Below are positions 42,839-51,621 of a DNA stretch of 64,000 nt, piece after piece (within the stretch, counting starts at the first letter, position 1; each line of letters begins with the position of its first letter). The notes under the pieces were generated by a model. That model ran no database searches. It saw only the letters and a program-made list of their open reading frames with translations, and was not told where the DNA came from. The translations under genes and the position numbers were made by a program. The DNA comes from Paenibacillus apiarius. GTDB taxonomy: Bacteria > Bacillota > Bacilli > Paenibacillales > Paenibacillaceae. Location: positions 4,092,001 through 4,156,000 of the forward strand of contig NZ_JAFFHZ010000001.1 in the NCBI RefSeq assembly GCF_017052585.1. Direction: 5' to 3'.

Positions 42839-43798
42839 CTATTTACTGCGAGCATCCGCCTGATCCGGTTGCAGCGTGCTGCTCCGGTAGAAGGTGGGCG
42901 ACTGCCCGTAGAAGCGCCGGAATTGCCGCGAGAAATACAGCGCGTCAGGTATGCCGACAGAGGCGGCGATTTGCTCGATGGTCAAATTCGGACGCTCCCG
43001 CAGCAGCTGCCTTCCTTTGTCGATGCGCAGCTTCAAGAGAAAGGTGACCGGCGTCATTTCGGTGACGCGTTTAAATATACGAGATAAATACGCTCTGCTG
43101 TAACCTAAGCTGTCTGCGATCTGCTCGATGGATAACGGGTGCGCATATTGCGTTGACATCATCTGAATCATTTGTCTTACCGTCTGTTGAATTTCGGATT
43201 CCGGTCTGAGCCGGACATCCTCACCGGCGCTGCGCTGATGATCCGCATACTCTGCCATAATGAGATGGAGGCAGCCGTGCGCAACTAAATCGGCAGCCGC
43301 GCGCCGCTCGTGAAAAGCATGCCGAATCCGGTCCATCCATTGCGGAGCTTCACATTGCAAGCCTGCGCTGACGACCGGCCGCTGTGGCGTAAAGCCGGCA
43401 GCGCGCACTAGCGGCTCGGCGCGTTCCCCCTTGAAGGCGATCCAGCGGTATTCCCATGGGGCATGCGCATCGGATGCGTAACTGACCAGTTCATTCGGCG
43501 CAATGAGAAAAGCGTCCCCCGGTCCTAGCGGATAGGACTGCGTCTCGGTTATAAACGTGCCGTGACCGTCCATAATATGGTGCAGCAAATAGTAATCGTA
43601 CAGCTTGGGACCGAGCTTGTGGAACGGAGGAGTCTGACTCTCGCCGGAGAACAGGACATGAATCCCTTCCCGCTCGATCAACATCGGGTTGGAGGCTACG
43701 GAATACGTCTCGTCCTTGGGCAAGGCAATCCGCGCCGGTTCATCGACAGCATCCGGCTTGCTGTTGTTCAGGTTCAGATCATCTATGGAGCGTGTCAT
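42839..43798 (-). CDS. AraC-family transcriptional regulator of the galactose locus
   Basis: This 319-residue regulator has an N-terminal cupin-like sensing domain (about residues 45-190, with Y-L-L-H-H-I-M-D-G-H-G and P-G-D-A-F-L-I-A-P) and a C-terminal two-helix-turn-helix AraC domain. The latter shows L-G-Y-S-R-A-Y-L-S-R-I-F-K in the first HTH, and V-G-I-P-D-A-L-Y-F-S-R-Q-F-R-R-F-Y-G-Q-S-P in the second. It is divergent from galK, the common arrangement for galactoside-responsive activators. A palindrome between the two genes is the likely binding site. The inducer (galactose or a galactoside) is inferred. Confidence 0.88.
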   Translation of the reverse strand: MTRSIDDLNLNNSKPDAVDEPARIALPKDETYSVASNPMLIEREGIHVLFSGESQTPPFHKLGPKLYDYYLLHHIMDGHGTFITETQSYPLGPGDAFLIAPNELVSYASDAHAPWEYRWIAFKGERAEPLVRAAGFTPQRPVVSAGLQCEAPQWMDRIRHAFHERRAAADLVAHGCLHLIMAEYADHQRSAGEDVRLRPESEIQQTVRQMIQMMSTQYAHPLSIEQIADSLGYSRAYLSRIFKRVTEMTPVTFLLKLRIDKGRQLLRERPNLTIEQIAASVGIPDALYFSRQFRRFYGQSPTFYRSSTLQPDQADARSK

Positions 43799-43836
43799 GC
43801 TCTCACCCCCTTGCGCTAACCGTTCTATTCATGTCT

Positions 43837-43865
43837 ATTGTATCATGAAAATAAACCGGGGTCAC
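43837..43865 (-). promoter_or_regulatory. Candidate promoter of the AraC regulator gene
   Basis: Minus strand: GTGACC (complement of 43860-43865), 17 bases, TACAAT (complement of 43837-43842), about 38 bases before the start codon. The -35 is imperfect, consistent with a regulated promoter. Confidence 0.5.
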
Positions 43866-43867
43866 AT

Positions 43868-43897
43868 TTGTCTATATGATGTGCACATCACTATATT
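43868..43897 (+). promoter_or_regulatory. Promoter of the gal operon with central 14-bp palindromic operator
   Basis: TTGTCT (43868-43873), 18 bases, TATATT (43892-43897). The spacer contains TGATGTGCACATCA (43877-43890), a perfect 14-bp palindrome. A protein bound there would block the gal promoter directly and lie just upstream of the -35 of the divergent regulator gene. Confidence 0.55.
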
Positions 43898-43964
43898 ACA
43901 GCATCCTGCGTATTACAGTATGATGAACGTAAGAACCAAAATAATATGTTGAATTTTCAGAGTC

Positions 43965-44101
43965 GTTCAAAAACCCCCTTTGATCGCGAAGTTGCGAGAT
44001 GCTCTTCGACATCGAATCTCGCATCACTCCGGAATAATATATACTTTCAAAGCAGGTTGCCTGAGAAGCATTTCCAATGCTGAAAAGCGGTCTTTTTGAA
44101 C
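43965..44101. repeat. MITE-like or structured-leader element with nested inverted repeats upstream of galK
   Basis: A 137-base segment is bounded by perfect inverted repeats GTTCAAAAA (43965-43973) and TTTTTGAAC (44093-44101). Nested inside are CTTTGA/TCAAAG (43978-43983, 44047-44052), TGCGAGAT/ATCTCGCA (43993-44000, 44016-44023) and the small hairpin AGCATT-TCC-AATGCT (44067-44081). It contains no open reading frame. It could be a non-autonomous mobile element or a folded mRNA leader; it ends 13 bases before the galK ribosome binding site. Confidence 0.55.
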
Positions 44102-44127
44102 ACGGACTTATTAGGAGGTAAAGTGTC

Positions 44128-45300
44128 ATGGAAGCAAACGCATTGCTCTCGCGATTCGAGCAGGAATTTGGGACAAGTCAAATACCGGTTCGTTTTTTCC
44201 ATGCCCCAGGCCGGGTGAATCTGATCGGTGAGCATATCGATTATAACGGAGGCTACGTTCTTCCGGCTGCATTGGAGTTCGGGACGACATTGCTGATTCG
44301 ACCACGCGGGGACGGGATCATTCATTTGGCAACGACCAATTTCGATGTTCAGCGCAGTGTAAATATAGGCGATATCAAGCATGCGAAGAGCGGGGAGTGG
44401 ACGGATTACCCGATCGGCGTCATGATCGAGCTTCAGGAATCCGGACGCGGTATCGCGACCGGGTATGACTTGCTGTATCATGGGGAAATCCCGAACGGAG
44501 CCGGGCTGTCCTCATCTGCTTCTTTGGAGGTCGTGACCGCTTATGCCTTGTTAGTCTTGGAAGGGCGCGCGATTGATCGCACGGATATCGCCGTCTTGTC
44601 CCAACGGGCAGAGAATCGATTCGTTGGCGTCAATTGCGGTATTATGGATCAGTTTGCCGTGGCGAATGGCAAAGAAGGGCACGCCATTTTGCTTATGTGC
44701 GATACGCTGGAATACGCGCATGTGCCGTTCCATACGGACGGCTATAAGCTGGTTATTGGCAACACGAACAAGCGCCGCGGACTGGTTGATTCCAAATATA
44801 ACGAGCGCCGTTCCCAGTGCGATCAAGCAGTGCAGGCGCTGCGAAGCGTGTGGCCCGAGCTTGAACTGCTGGCCCAGCTCAGCGAAGTGCAGTATCAAGC
44901 GAATCAGCATGTCATTGCCGACGAGACCGTACGCAGACGGGCGGAGCATGTCATTGCCGAGAACGGCCGTGTGCTGCAATCGGTGGAAGCGCTCAAAGCG
45001 AGCGATCTGGAACGATTCGGCGAGCTGATGATTGCTTCGCATGTATCGTTGCGCGACCTGTATGAGGTCAGTTGCGCCGAGCTGGACGTGATGGTGGAGG
45101 AGGCGCTCCGGGTGGAAGGGACGCTTGGCTCGCGCATGACAGGCGCCGGATTCGGCGGCTGCACCGTATCCCTCGTGCGCGAGGCGGCGGTTGAACGGTT
45201 TATTGCACAGGTCGCAGCAGAATATGAGCGGCGCACCGGATTGAAAGCAGAGTTCTATGTATGCAATGTCGGTGACGGCGTGCATGAGATAACGAAATAG
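44128..45300 (+). CDS. galK: Galactokinase
   Basis: This 390-residue GHMP kinase phosphorylates alpha-D-galactose at C1. The galactokinase signature P-G-R-V-N-L-I-G-E-H-I-D-Y-N-G-G-Y-V-L-P lies at about residue 29. GHMP motif 2 is G-E-I-P-N-G-A-G-L-S-S-S-A-S-L-E near 128, the catalytic-Asp loop is N-C-G-I-M-D-Q-F, and motif 3 reads M-T-G-A-G-F-G-G-C-T-V. TAGGAGGT precedes the ATG. It is the first gene of galK-galE-galT-mutarotase, the Leloir pathway in one operon. Confidence 0.97.
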   Translation: MEANALLSRFEQEFGTSQIPVRFFHAPGRVNLIGEHIDYNGGYVLPAALEFGTTLLIRPRGDGIIHLATTNFDVQRSVNIGDIKHAKSGEWTDYPIGVMIELQESGRGIATGYDLLYHGEIPNGAGLSSSASLEVVTAYALLVLEGRAIDRTDIAVLSQRAENRFVGVNCGIMDQFAVANGKEGHAILLMCDTLEYAHVPFHTDGYKLVIGNTNKRRGLVDSKYNERRSQCDQAVQALRSVWPELELLAQLSEVQYQANQHVIADETVRRRAEHVIAENGRVLQSVEALKASDLERFGELMIASHVSLRDLYEVSCAELDVMVEEALRVEGTLGSRMTGAGFGGCTVSLVREAAVERFIAQVAAEYERRTGLKAEFYVCNVGDGVHEITK

Positions 45301-45330
45301 AGTGCAACAATGGAGGGGGAGGCATAAGAA

Positions 45331-46317
45331 ATGGCTGTGTTAGTAACAGGCGGCGCAGGTTATATCGGATCGCATACGGCAGCGGGATTGCTGGCGCGCG
45401 GGGAAGAGGTTGTTATCGTTGATTCGTTGGAGACCGGGCATGGGGCCTCGGTGCTGGGGGGCACGCTTCATGTCGGAGATATCCGTGACAAAGCCTTCTT
45501 GGAAGACGTGTTCGGGCAGCATGATATCGATGCGGTCGTTCACTTTGCGGCTTATTCTTTAGTAGGAGAAAGCATGCAGAACCCGGCCAAATATTATGAC
45601 AACAATGTGCATGGCACGCTCGTGCTGCTGCAAGCGATGCAGCAATTCGGGGTAAAGCGCATCGTCTTCTCTTCGACGGCCGCGACGTATGGCGAACCGG
45701 AACGGACGCCGATTGAAGAGACGGCCAAGACGAACCCGACGAACGTATACGGCGAGACAAAGCTGACGATGGAGCGGATGATGCGTTGGTTCGGCGAGAC
45801 GCACGGCTTGAAGTACGTGTCGTTAAGATACTTTAATGCGGCGGGCGCGCACGAGAGCGGGCTTATCGGAGAAGATCACCGGCCTGAAACGCATCTGGTG
45901 CCGCTCGTGCTGCAGACCGCGCTTGGCAAACGGAAAGAAATGGCCGTATTCGGCAACGATTATCCGACCGCGGACGGCACATGCATACGGGATTACATTC
46001 ACGTAAGCGATTTGGCGGATGCCCACTTGTTGGCGGTAGATTACTTGCGGCAGAACGGGAAGAGCGACGTGTTCAATTTGGGCAGCGGCAACGGGTTCTC
46101 CGTCTTGGAAGTGATTCAAACGGCCGAACGCGTGACGGGGCTGCCGATTCCGACGGTCATTCGCGAGCGCCGCGCCGGCGACCCTGCCGTGCTCATCGCC
46201 TCGGCTGACAAGGCGAAATCGGTATTGGGCTGGGAACCGAAGCGGGAAAACATGGAGACGATTATCCAGAGCGCATGGCGCTGGCATCAAGCGCATCCCA
46301 ATGGATACGCGGAATAG
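45331..46317 (+). CDS. galE: UDP-glucose 4-epimerase
   Basis: This 328-residue short-chain dehydrogenase-type enzyme interconverts UDP-galactose and UDP-glucose. NAD-binding G-G-A-G-Y-I-G-S-H lies at the N-terminus. H-F-A-A-Y-S-L-V-G-E-S, the catalytic Ser in F-S-S-T-A-A-T-Y-G and Y-x-x-x-K in Y-G-E-T-K follow. R-Y-F-N-A-A-G-A, R-D-Y-I-H-V-S-D-L and R-R-A-G-D-P-A are the usual C-terminal motifs. It starts 30 bases after galK with a GGAGG site. Length is typical. Confidence 0.97.
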   Translation: MAVLVTGGAGYIGSHTAAGLLARGEEVVIVDSLETGHGASVLGGTLHVGDIRDKAFLEDVFGQHDIDAVVHFAAYSLVGESMQNPAKYYDNNVHGTLVLLQAMQQFGVKRIVFSSTAATYGEPERTPIEETAKTNPTNVYGETKLTMERMMRWFGETHGLKYVSLRYFNAAGAHESGLIGEDHRPETHLVPLVLQTALGKRKEMAVFGNDYPTADGTCIRDYIHVSDLADAHLLAVDYLRQNGKSDVFNLGSGNGFSVLEVIQTAERVTGLPIPTVIRERRAGDPAVLIASADKAKSVLGWEPKRENMETIIQSAWRWHQAHPNGYAE

Positions 46318-46332
46318 GGGAGGAGAAGGACG

Positions 46333-47931
46333 ATGGCGCATGACATGATGAAAGAAGCGCGAGATTCAGTCTCAACCGATCGTGCTGCCTGGCAGATTGA
46401 AAGGCTGGTTCGCTACGCGTTACACAAAGAGATGGTCGGCACATCCGATCTGCCTTATGTCCGCAATCAATTGCTCGATCTGTTCCATATTGCCGAGCCT
46501 TGCGCGGGGTACGGAAACGACGCTTGGAACGATGTCCCGGACGAACCCCAATCGATGCTTGAAGACCTGCTTGATTACGCGCATGTCATCGGGATGATAC
46601 CGGACAACACGATCACCCGGCGCGACTTGCTTGATGCGAAAATTATGGGTCTGCTTATGCCGCGTCCCTCGGAGACGAATGCGCGTTTCGAGCGGCTGCG
46701 GGCAGAAAAGGGGATTGAGCGGGCGACAGATGACTTTTATGAGTTAAGCAAAAACTGCAATTACATCCGGATGGATCGCGTTCGGAAAAATGAATACTGG
46801 CTTCACCACAGCGAATTCGGCGTAATGGAAATGACTATCAATCTGTCCAAGCCGGAAAAAAGCCCGCAGGAGATTGCTCAGGCAGGGCAAGCGTCCATAT
46901 CGGACTATCCGCAATGTCTGCTCTGCGTCGACAATGTCGGATATGCGGGGCGGCTCAATCATCCGGCTCGTCAAAATTTGCGCGTCATTCCGCTGCAATT
47001 GAATGAGGAGACGTGGTTCTTCCAATACTCGCCGTATGTGTATTACAATGAGCACAGCATCATATTCCGCAAGGAACATGTTCCGATGACGTTGACTCGC
47101 AGCACCTTCAGCCGTCTGCTGGCGTTCACGGAGCAATTTCCGCATTACTTCATCGGCTCGAATGCGGATCTGCCGATCGTAGGCGGCTCTATACTGAGTC
47201 ACGATCATTTTCAGGCAGGCAGGCATACGTTTCCGATTGAAAGGGCGCCGATGGACACGGAATTTACGCATTCTGCTTATCCGGGAGTGACGGGGGGCAT
47301 CGTGCAGTGGCCGATGTCAGTGCTGCGCTTGCGTTCCGATATTAAAGATATGCTGCTGCAATGTGCGGATGAGGTATATGAGCAGTGGAAGGGCTACAGC
47401 GATCCAAGCGTAGAGGTGCTCGCTTCGACATCCGGAGCTGACGGGGAGATTAGACATAATACGGTGACGCCGATCGTGCGGCGCCACGGAGCGCTGTACG
47501 AGATGGATCTTGTGCTGCGGAACAACCGGACCAGCGAGCAGCATCCGGAAGGCATCTTCCATCCGCACCGCCATCTGCACCATATCAAAAAAGAGAATAT
47601 CGGTCTCATTGAAGTGATGGGGCTGGCGATACTCCCAGGCCGTCTGCAGCAGGAAACCGGACGAATCGCGTCCTTGCTGACAGGCCGGGATGATTGGCAG
47701 ACGCTGCGGCTGGATGAGAAGGACGCACTATATCCGCATGCCGCATGGATTGACGCGATGCTGGAGCGTGCGGGCACGACGAATTCACCAGCGGAAGCGA
47801 TGGACATCATCCGCAGTGAAATCGGAACGAAATTCGTTGAGATTTTGGGGACTGCGGGTGTGTTCAAGCGGGACAGTCAGGGGCAGGAAGCGTTCCGGCG
47901 TTTCGCAGCCGCTGCCGGGTTCCAGAGTTGA
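46333..47931 (+). CDS. galT: Galactose-1-phosphate uridylyltransferase, class II
   Basis: This 532-residue enzyme transfers UMP between UDP-glucose and galactose 1-phosphate. It is of the long class II type found in Firmicutes, not the ~350-residue class I enzyme. Visible family features: L-M-P-R-P-S-E, K-N-C-N-Y-I-R, C-L-L-C-x-x-N-x-G-Y-A-G-R, P-Y-V-Y-Y-N-E-H, and the active-site-like G-G-S-I-L-S-H-D-H-F-Q-A-G-R-H. Later come P-I-V-R-R and G-I-F-H-P-H-R-H-L-H-H-I-K-K-E-N. GGGGAGGAG precedes the ATG; 15 bases separate it from galE. Confidence 0.95.
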   Translation: MAHDMMKEARDSVSTDRAAWQIERLVRYALHKEMVGTSDLPYVRNQLLDLFHIAEPCAGYGNDAWNDVPDEPQSMLEDLLDYAHVIGMIPDNTITRRDLLDAKIMGLLMPRPSETNARFERLRAEKGIERATDDFYELSKNCNYIRMDRVRKNEYWLHHSEFGVMEMTINLSKPEKSPQEIAQAGQASISDYPQCLLCVDNVGYAGRLNHPARQNLRVIPLQLNEETWFFQYSPYVYYNEHSIIFRKEHVPMTLTRSTFSRLLAFTEQFPHYFIGSNADLPIVGGSILSHDHFQAGRHTFPIERAPMDTEFTHSAYPGVTGGIVQWPMSVLRLRSDIKDMLLQCADEVYEQWKGYSDPSVEVLASTSGADGEIRHNTVTPIVRRHGALYEMDLVLRNNRTSEQHPEGIFHPHRHLHHIKKENIGLIEVMGLAILPGRLQQETGRIASLLTGRDDWQTLRLDEKDALYPHAAWIDAMLERAGTTNSPAEAMDIIRSEIGTKFVEILGTAGVFKRDSQGQEAFRRFAAAAGFQS

Positions 47932-47950
47932 ATGATGGGGGGCGAAATGC

Positions 47951-48856
47951 TTGAATCAACTAAGCATTGATAAGATACAACATGAGCGTTTTGGTGCAAG
48001 TCTGAAGCTGGAGAACGAAACTTATCGTATTATCGTGCCGCTTGTCTATGGCATTCGAATTATGCACCTGAGCTTAAAGGAAGGCGAAAATGTATTTTTT
48101 GAGGATACGGAAGGAAGCATCCGCCAAGCGGGACCGGAGTTCCATGCATTGGGCAGTGATGGCTGGCTGCTGCGCGGGGGACACCGTCTATGGGCAAGCC
48201 CGGAAGCATATCCGCGCACATACGCGCCGGACGATAAGCCCATTGAGTATGTGTTGACCGAATCGGGAGTCAAATTCATCTCGCCGGTCGAGCCTTGGAC
48301 GCATATCAGCAAAGAGATCGAACTTATTTTTACTGATGAAGAGATTACGGTGCTTCACGTTATAACGAACAAGGGGCCATGGCCAATCGAGCTGGCGCCT
48401 TGGGCGTTATCGGTCATGGCGCCGGGCGGCACCGCGGTCGTTCCGCACGCCACACGTGAAACAGGCTTGTTGCCGAACCGTTCGATCGCGCTATGGCCAT
48501 CTGCGAAGATGAACGATGAGCGCGTCACTTGGGGCGAGGAGTCGATAGCCGTTCGTCAATCCTCTGAATTTCAACAGGCATTTAAATTCGGGATGCACAA
48601 TGAGGAAGGCTGGGCGGCGTATATCCGGAACGGCGTTGCGTTTGAAAAGCGTTACGAGCCGCAGCAGGATGTCCAGTACCCGGATTTCGGCAGCTCGTTC
48701 GAACTATATACGAACGCTCACATGCTAGAGCTTGAAACATTGGGGCCGCTGGTCACAATCCAGCCGGAACAGACGGCGAGCCACACGGAGTATTGGCGTC
48801 TGACCGCTTGCCAAGATGCAGAACACTATTTACGTCTCAGATCGGCAGCCCGATAA
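47951..48856 (+). CDS. Galactose mutarotase-like protein (DUF4380-type)
   Basis: This 301-residue protein has a predicted beta-rich galactose-mutarotase fold: I-I-V-P-L-V-Y-G-I-R-I-M, R-G-G-H-R-L-W-A-S-P-E-A-Y-P, and N-K-G-P-W-P-I-E-L-A-P-W-A-L. These resemble DUF4380-type aldose-epimerase relatives rather than classical GalM. It probably equilibrates galactose anomers or a related sugar for galK; this is inferred from fold and position. The start is TTG 47951 after a GGGGGG-rich site. It is the last gene of the gal operon, 19 bases after galT. Confidence 0.72.
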   Translation: MNQLSIDKIQHERFGASLKLENETYRIIVPLVYGIRIMHLSLKEGENVFFEDTEGSIRQAGPEFHALGSDGWLLRGGHRLWASPEAYPRTYAPDDKPIEYVLTESGVKFISPVEPWTHISKEIELIFTDEEITVLHVITNKGPWPIELAPWALSVMAPGGTAVVPHATRETGLLPNRSIALWPSAKMNDERVTWGEESIAVRQSSEFQQAFKFGMHNEEGWAAYIRNGVAFEKRYEPQQDVQYPDFGSSFELYTNAHMLELETLGPLVTIQPEQTASHTEYWRLTACQDAEHYLRLRSAAR

Positions 48857-48874
48857 GCCGGAGTGATTTGCGGC

Positions 48875-48936
48875 GCCCTCTCCTCCCGATAGCATTAAAT
48901 CCGCTTGAATGCGAAGTAAATGCAGGCGGAGAGGGC
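48875..48936 (+). terminator. Possible terminator of the gal operon
   Basis: GCCCTCTCC (48875-48883) pairs perfectly with GGAGAGGGC (48928-48936), with an inner TCCGC/GCGGA stem. No clear U-tract follows, so it may be a stabilising or weak terminating structure. Confidence 0.45.
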
Positions 48937-49047
48937 ATCTGTCTTGAATTCGCATAATTGATACGAAAGGGTCTTTACAATCGGATGGAAAGACGGTCAT
49001 AATGAATCCGTGGGAATCATAGCCTCCATAATGAAGGGAGAGATATT

Positions 49048-50586
49048 ATGCGTATTCGTAAATGGCTGGCGCTCGGACTAGCCGCCATGCTCGTCGTGGT
49101 GGCGGGCTGTCAATCGATCGGCGGGCTTGATGTAGCGAAGGTGCTGAAGCAGCAGCTTGATGTCACATCGGCTGAATCCAAGAGCACCGTATCATTAAAG
49201 CTTGATCTGGCAGACCATGCGAAATTGAGCGATGAAAACAAGCAAGTCATTCAATGGTTGAATGATGCGCAGATTACCATCGATGCCAAAGCGCAAGACA
49301 GCACTCATGTTTCGATGGAAGGCAAGCTGAAGGCGGCCGGTCAGGAAGTGCCGTTTAAGCTAGGCATGCAAGATACTCAAGTGGCATTATGGGTGGAAGG
49401 CGCGAAATCGCCGCTTCTCATCGGCAACCAAGGCTTGGCAGCCGGTATAGTCGCGCTGCCGACGGATGAAACAACGAAGCAAGCGCGATCCTTCATGAAA
49501 TCAACAGTGGATTTGTTCGTCAAACATGCTCCGAATCCTAAGAAAGCCGACGTATCGTCTGTGAACGAACAGATTGCAGGTGAATCTTTGCCGCTCAAGA
49601 AGCTGCACATGGAATTTACCGGCGAGGAACTGATTCCTTGGATTAAAGAAACGCTGCAATCGGTTCTGAAGGATGAAGAGGGATTGAAGGCATGGTTCCA
49701 AGAGATGGGCAAACTGTATGGTCCAATCTTCGTGGCAGGCATGGTTCAGTCGTTCGGCGATGAATCGACGCAGATGGATTTCTTGAAAGACGGCGAAGTG
49801 CTCGGTTTGACGGCATACAAGTGGGTAATGGAAAATGCGCCGAAGCTGGTGAACGAACTCGATGCGGCATTTGCCGGACTGGTCAAAGAAACGCCGGAAC
49901 TGGCAACGGTGCTGGGTCCGAATACGAAGCTGTCGCTGGACTACTATGTAGACGGGCAGTCTAATGTTCGCAAATCTTCCGTGCAGCTCAGCGTGGCACT
50001 GCCGGCTGGCCAAGACATTCCGCTAAAAGGCATTACATACGCGATCACGTCGGAACTTAGCAACATCAATGGCAACGTGAAGGCGGATGTTATGGATACG
50101 GCGAATGCCGTCAAGGTGGACGATCCGAGCATGACGCCAGGAAAGTGGCTTAACCATTTCGATTCCAAGTCGGTTGTATACAGCTGGCTGCAGACGACGG
50201 GCATTACGCACAAAATCGCAATGCTGCCGATGAAGAGCGGCGACTTCGACGATTGGTTCTATGACGAGCCGCTTCCGTACAACAAGAACGGCAGCATGAT
50301 GGCTCCTCTTAGTGGCGTCACGCAGCAGTTTGATGCAGTGTTGAAGTTCGACAGCAGCACGAAGCAAATCGCTATCATTGATGATATAACTGGCAATCGC
50401 ATTGAAATGAAGCTTGGCAGCAAGGAAGCGACAGTCGGCGGACAGGCAATGACGTTGCCGGTCGCGCCGGAAATTAAGGACGGCAAGCTATACGCTCCGC
50501 TTCGTTCTCTCGGAGACATGCTCCACTTTACGATTAAGTTCGAAGAGACGGAGTATGGCAGCTGGATTACGCTAGAGCGCAAGTAA
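49048..50586 (+). CDS. Lipoprotein with C-terminal stalk (copper amine oxidase N-like) domain
   Basis: This 512-residue secreted lipoprotein has a signal peptide with lipobox V-V-A-G-C (Cys about residue 21). The long middle part is rich in Lys/Asp/Thr and beta strands and looks like a DUF-type domain repeated around a D-L-F-V-K-H segment; I do not recognise it. The C-terminal ~80 residues match the stalk domain common in Paenibacillus surface proteins: an I-D-D-I-T-G-N-R-I-E-M-K-L-G-S-K-type strand, P-V-A-P-E-I-K-D-G-K-L-Y-A-P-L-R-S-L-G-D, then a final W-I-T-L strand. GGGAGAGA lies 6 bases upstream. It stands alone with its own terminator; function unknown. Confidence 0.75.
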   Translation: MRIRKWLALGLAAMLVVVAGCQSIGGLDVAKVLKQQLDVTSAESKSTVSLKLDLADHAKLSDENKQVIQWLNDAQITIDAKAQDSTHVSMEGKLKAAGQEVPFKLGMQDTQVALWVEGAKSPLLIGNQGLAAGIVALPTDETTKQARSFMKSTVDLFVKHAPNPKKADVSSVNEQIAGESLPLKKLHMEFTGEELIPWIKETLQSVLKDEEGLKAWFQEMGKLYGPIFVAGMVQSFGDESTQMDFLKDGEVLGLTAYKWVMENAPKLVNELDAAFAGLVKETPELATVLGPNTKLSLDYYVDGQSNVRKSSVQLSVALPAGQDIPLKGITYAITSELSNINGNVKADVMDTANAVKVDDPSMTPGKWLNHFDSKSVVYSWLQTTGITHKIAMLPMKSGDFDDWFYDEPLPYNKNGSMMAPLSGVTQQFDAVLKFDSSTKQIAIIDDITGNRIEMKLGSKEATVGGQAMTLPVAPEIKDGKLYAPLRSLGDMLHFTIKFEETEYGSWITLERK

Positions 50587-50604
50587 ATAGATGCGGCACC
50601 AAGG

Positions 50605-50645
50605 AAGCCAAAGCTTGAACCGGATGGTTCGGGCTTTGGCTTTTT
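50605..50645 (+). terminator. Terminator after the stalk-domain lipoprotein gene
   Basis: AAGCCAAAGC (50605-50614) pairs with GCTTTGGC (50633-50640), followed by TTTTT. Confidence 0.9.
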
Positions 50646-50686
50646 GCATGTGAAGAAGGCCGGATATGAAGAGCGCCTAACAGGCG

Positions 50687-51439
50687 TCATTTATAACCGA
50701 CCAAGCGGGACATTTCCTGCGTCATTTGCAGCAGCGCGCTGAGCCAGCGTTCTACATTCGGCTCCATCCGGTCACTCGGTCCGATGAGACTGATCGAGGC
50801 ATTTACACTGCCATCCGCTTGATAGATCGGAGCGGCGATACCCGTAACGCCGACATTGCGCATGTTGGAGCTAATCTCATAGCCGCGGCTGCGTATGAGT
50901 TCGAGACGATGGCGGATTTCCTCGGGATCGGTGAGCGACTGTTCCGTAAACGCGGCAATCGGGTCGCTGAGCACGGCCTCCCGCATTTCCCCGGGACTGA
51001 AAGCGAGAATAACGCGCGATGCGCTCGTCGCGTACAGGGGGAAACGGCGGTATGCATCGATGATGAAGCGGATAGGCAATGGAGAATCCAGCTTGTCCAC
51101 ATAGATGGCATCACGATGGTCCCGAATGCACAGACAGACGGATTCTTTCGTCAATTCAGCCAACTGCTGCAAATAAGATCTGGAGAAGCTGACCCAATCG
51201 TCGTCATGCTTTACTTTGTTGCCCAGCTCCAGAAGAGTATAACCGAGCGAGTACAGCTTCGTGCGTGAATTCTGCTTGATGAATCCCTCGCTTTCAAGCG
51301 TGGACAGCATTTTATGCACAGCCCCTTTGGACCACTGCAGTTCCTTGCTTAGGTCGGTGACGCCCCATTCTTTGTCGCCGTCAAGAAATACTTTAAGCAG
51401 CGTACAGCATTTCTGTACGGAAGTCAGATAATGTTCCAT
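50687..51439 (-). CDS. IclR-family transcriptional regulator
   Basis: This 250-residue regulator has an N-terminal winged HTH (residues about 1-65: L-T-S-V-Q-K-C-C-T-L-L, then W-S-K-G-A-V-H-K-M-L-S-T-L) and a C-terminal IclR effector domain (K-L-D-S-P-L-P-I-R-F, S-A-S-R-V-I-L-A-F, G-Y-E-I-S-S-N, V-T-G-I-A-A-P-I-Y). The start at 51439 is supported by GGGAGAG upstream; a longer reading to 51511 adds non-family residues. It is divergent from the ABC importer operon, whose leader contains a perfect palindrome, so it probably represses that operon until a small organic effector appears. Confidence 0.88.
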   Translation of the reverse strand: MEHYLTSVQKCCTLLKVFLDGDKEWGVTDLSKELQWSKGAVHKMLSTLESEGFIKQNSRTKLYSLGYTLLELGNKVKHDDDWVSFSRSYLQQLAELTKESVCLCIRDHRDAIYVDKLDSPLPIRFIIDAYRRFPLYATSASRVILAFSPGEMREAVLSDPIAAFTEQSLTDPEEIRHRLELIRSRGYEISSNMRNVGVTGIAAPIYQADGSVNASISLIGPSDRMEPNVERWLSALLQMTQEMSRLVGYK

Positions 51440-51528
51440 ATCCACTCTCTCCCAACCCTGCATCTCAACACGAATCAACATTTTTCCAAAAAAGTGATTA
51501 AAATGTGACAAAATTCATGGTATCTATA

Positions 51529-51557
51529 TTGAACATACCAAATTGCTGTGCTAAAAT
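51529..51557 (+). promoter_or_regulatory. SigA promoter of the IclR-linked operon
   Basis: TTGAAC (51529-51534), exactly 17 bases, TAAAAT (51552-51557). The expected transcription start is near 51564, leaving a leader of about 58 bases that contains the palindrome described next. Confidence 0.7.
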
Positions 51558-51585
51558 CAAACCAATATTCACCATTCATAAACAA

Positions 51586-51604
51586 TGTTCACTATATGTG
51601 AACA
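51586..51604 (+). promoter_or_regulatory. Palindromic operator, probable IclR-family site
   Basis: TGTTCAC, TATAT, GTGAACA: a perfect 7-bp inverted repeat with a 5-base spacer. It lies downstream of the promoter and 18 bases before the first start codon, next to the ribosome binding site. A TATTCACC half-site occurs near 51566. The position suits repression by blocking transcription. Confidence 0.6.
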
Positions 51605-51621
51605 AATTGGGGAGGGAAATA

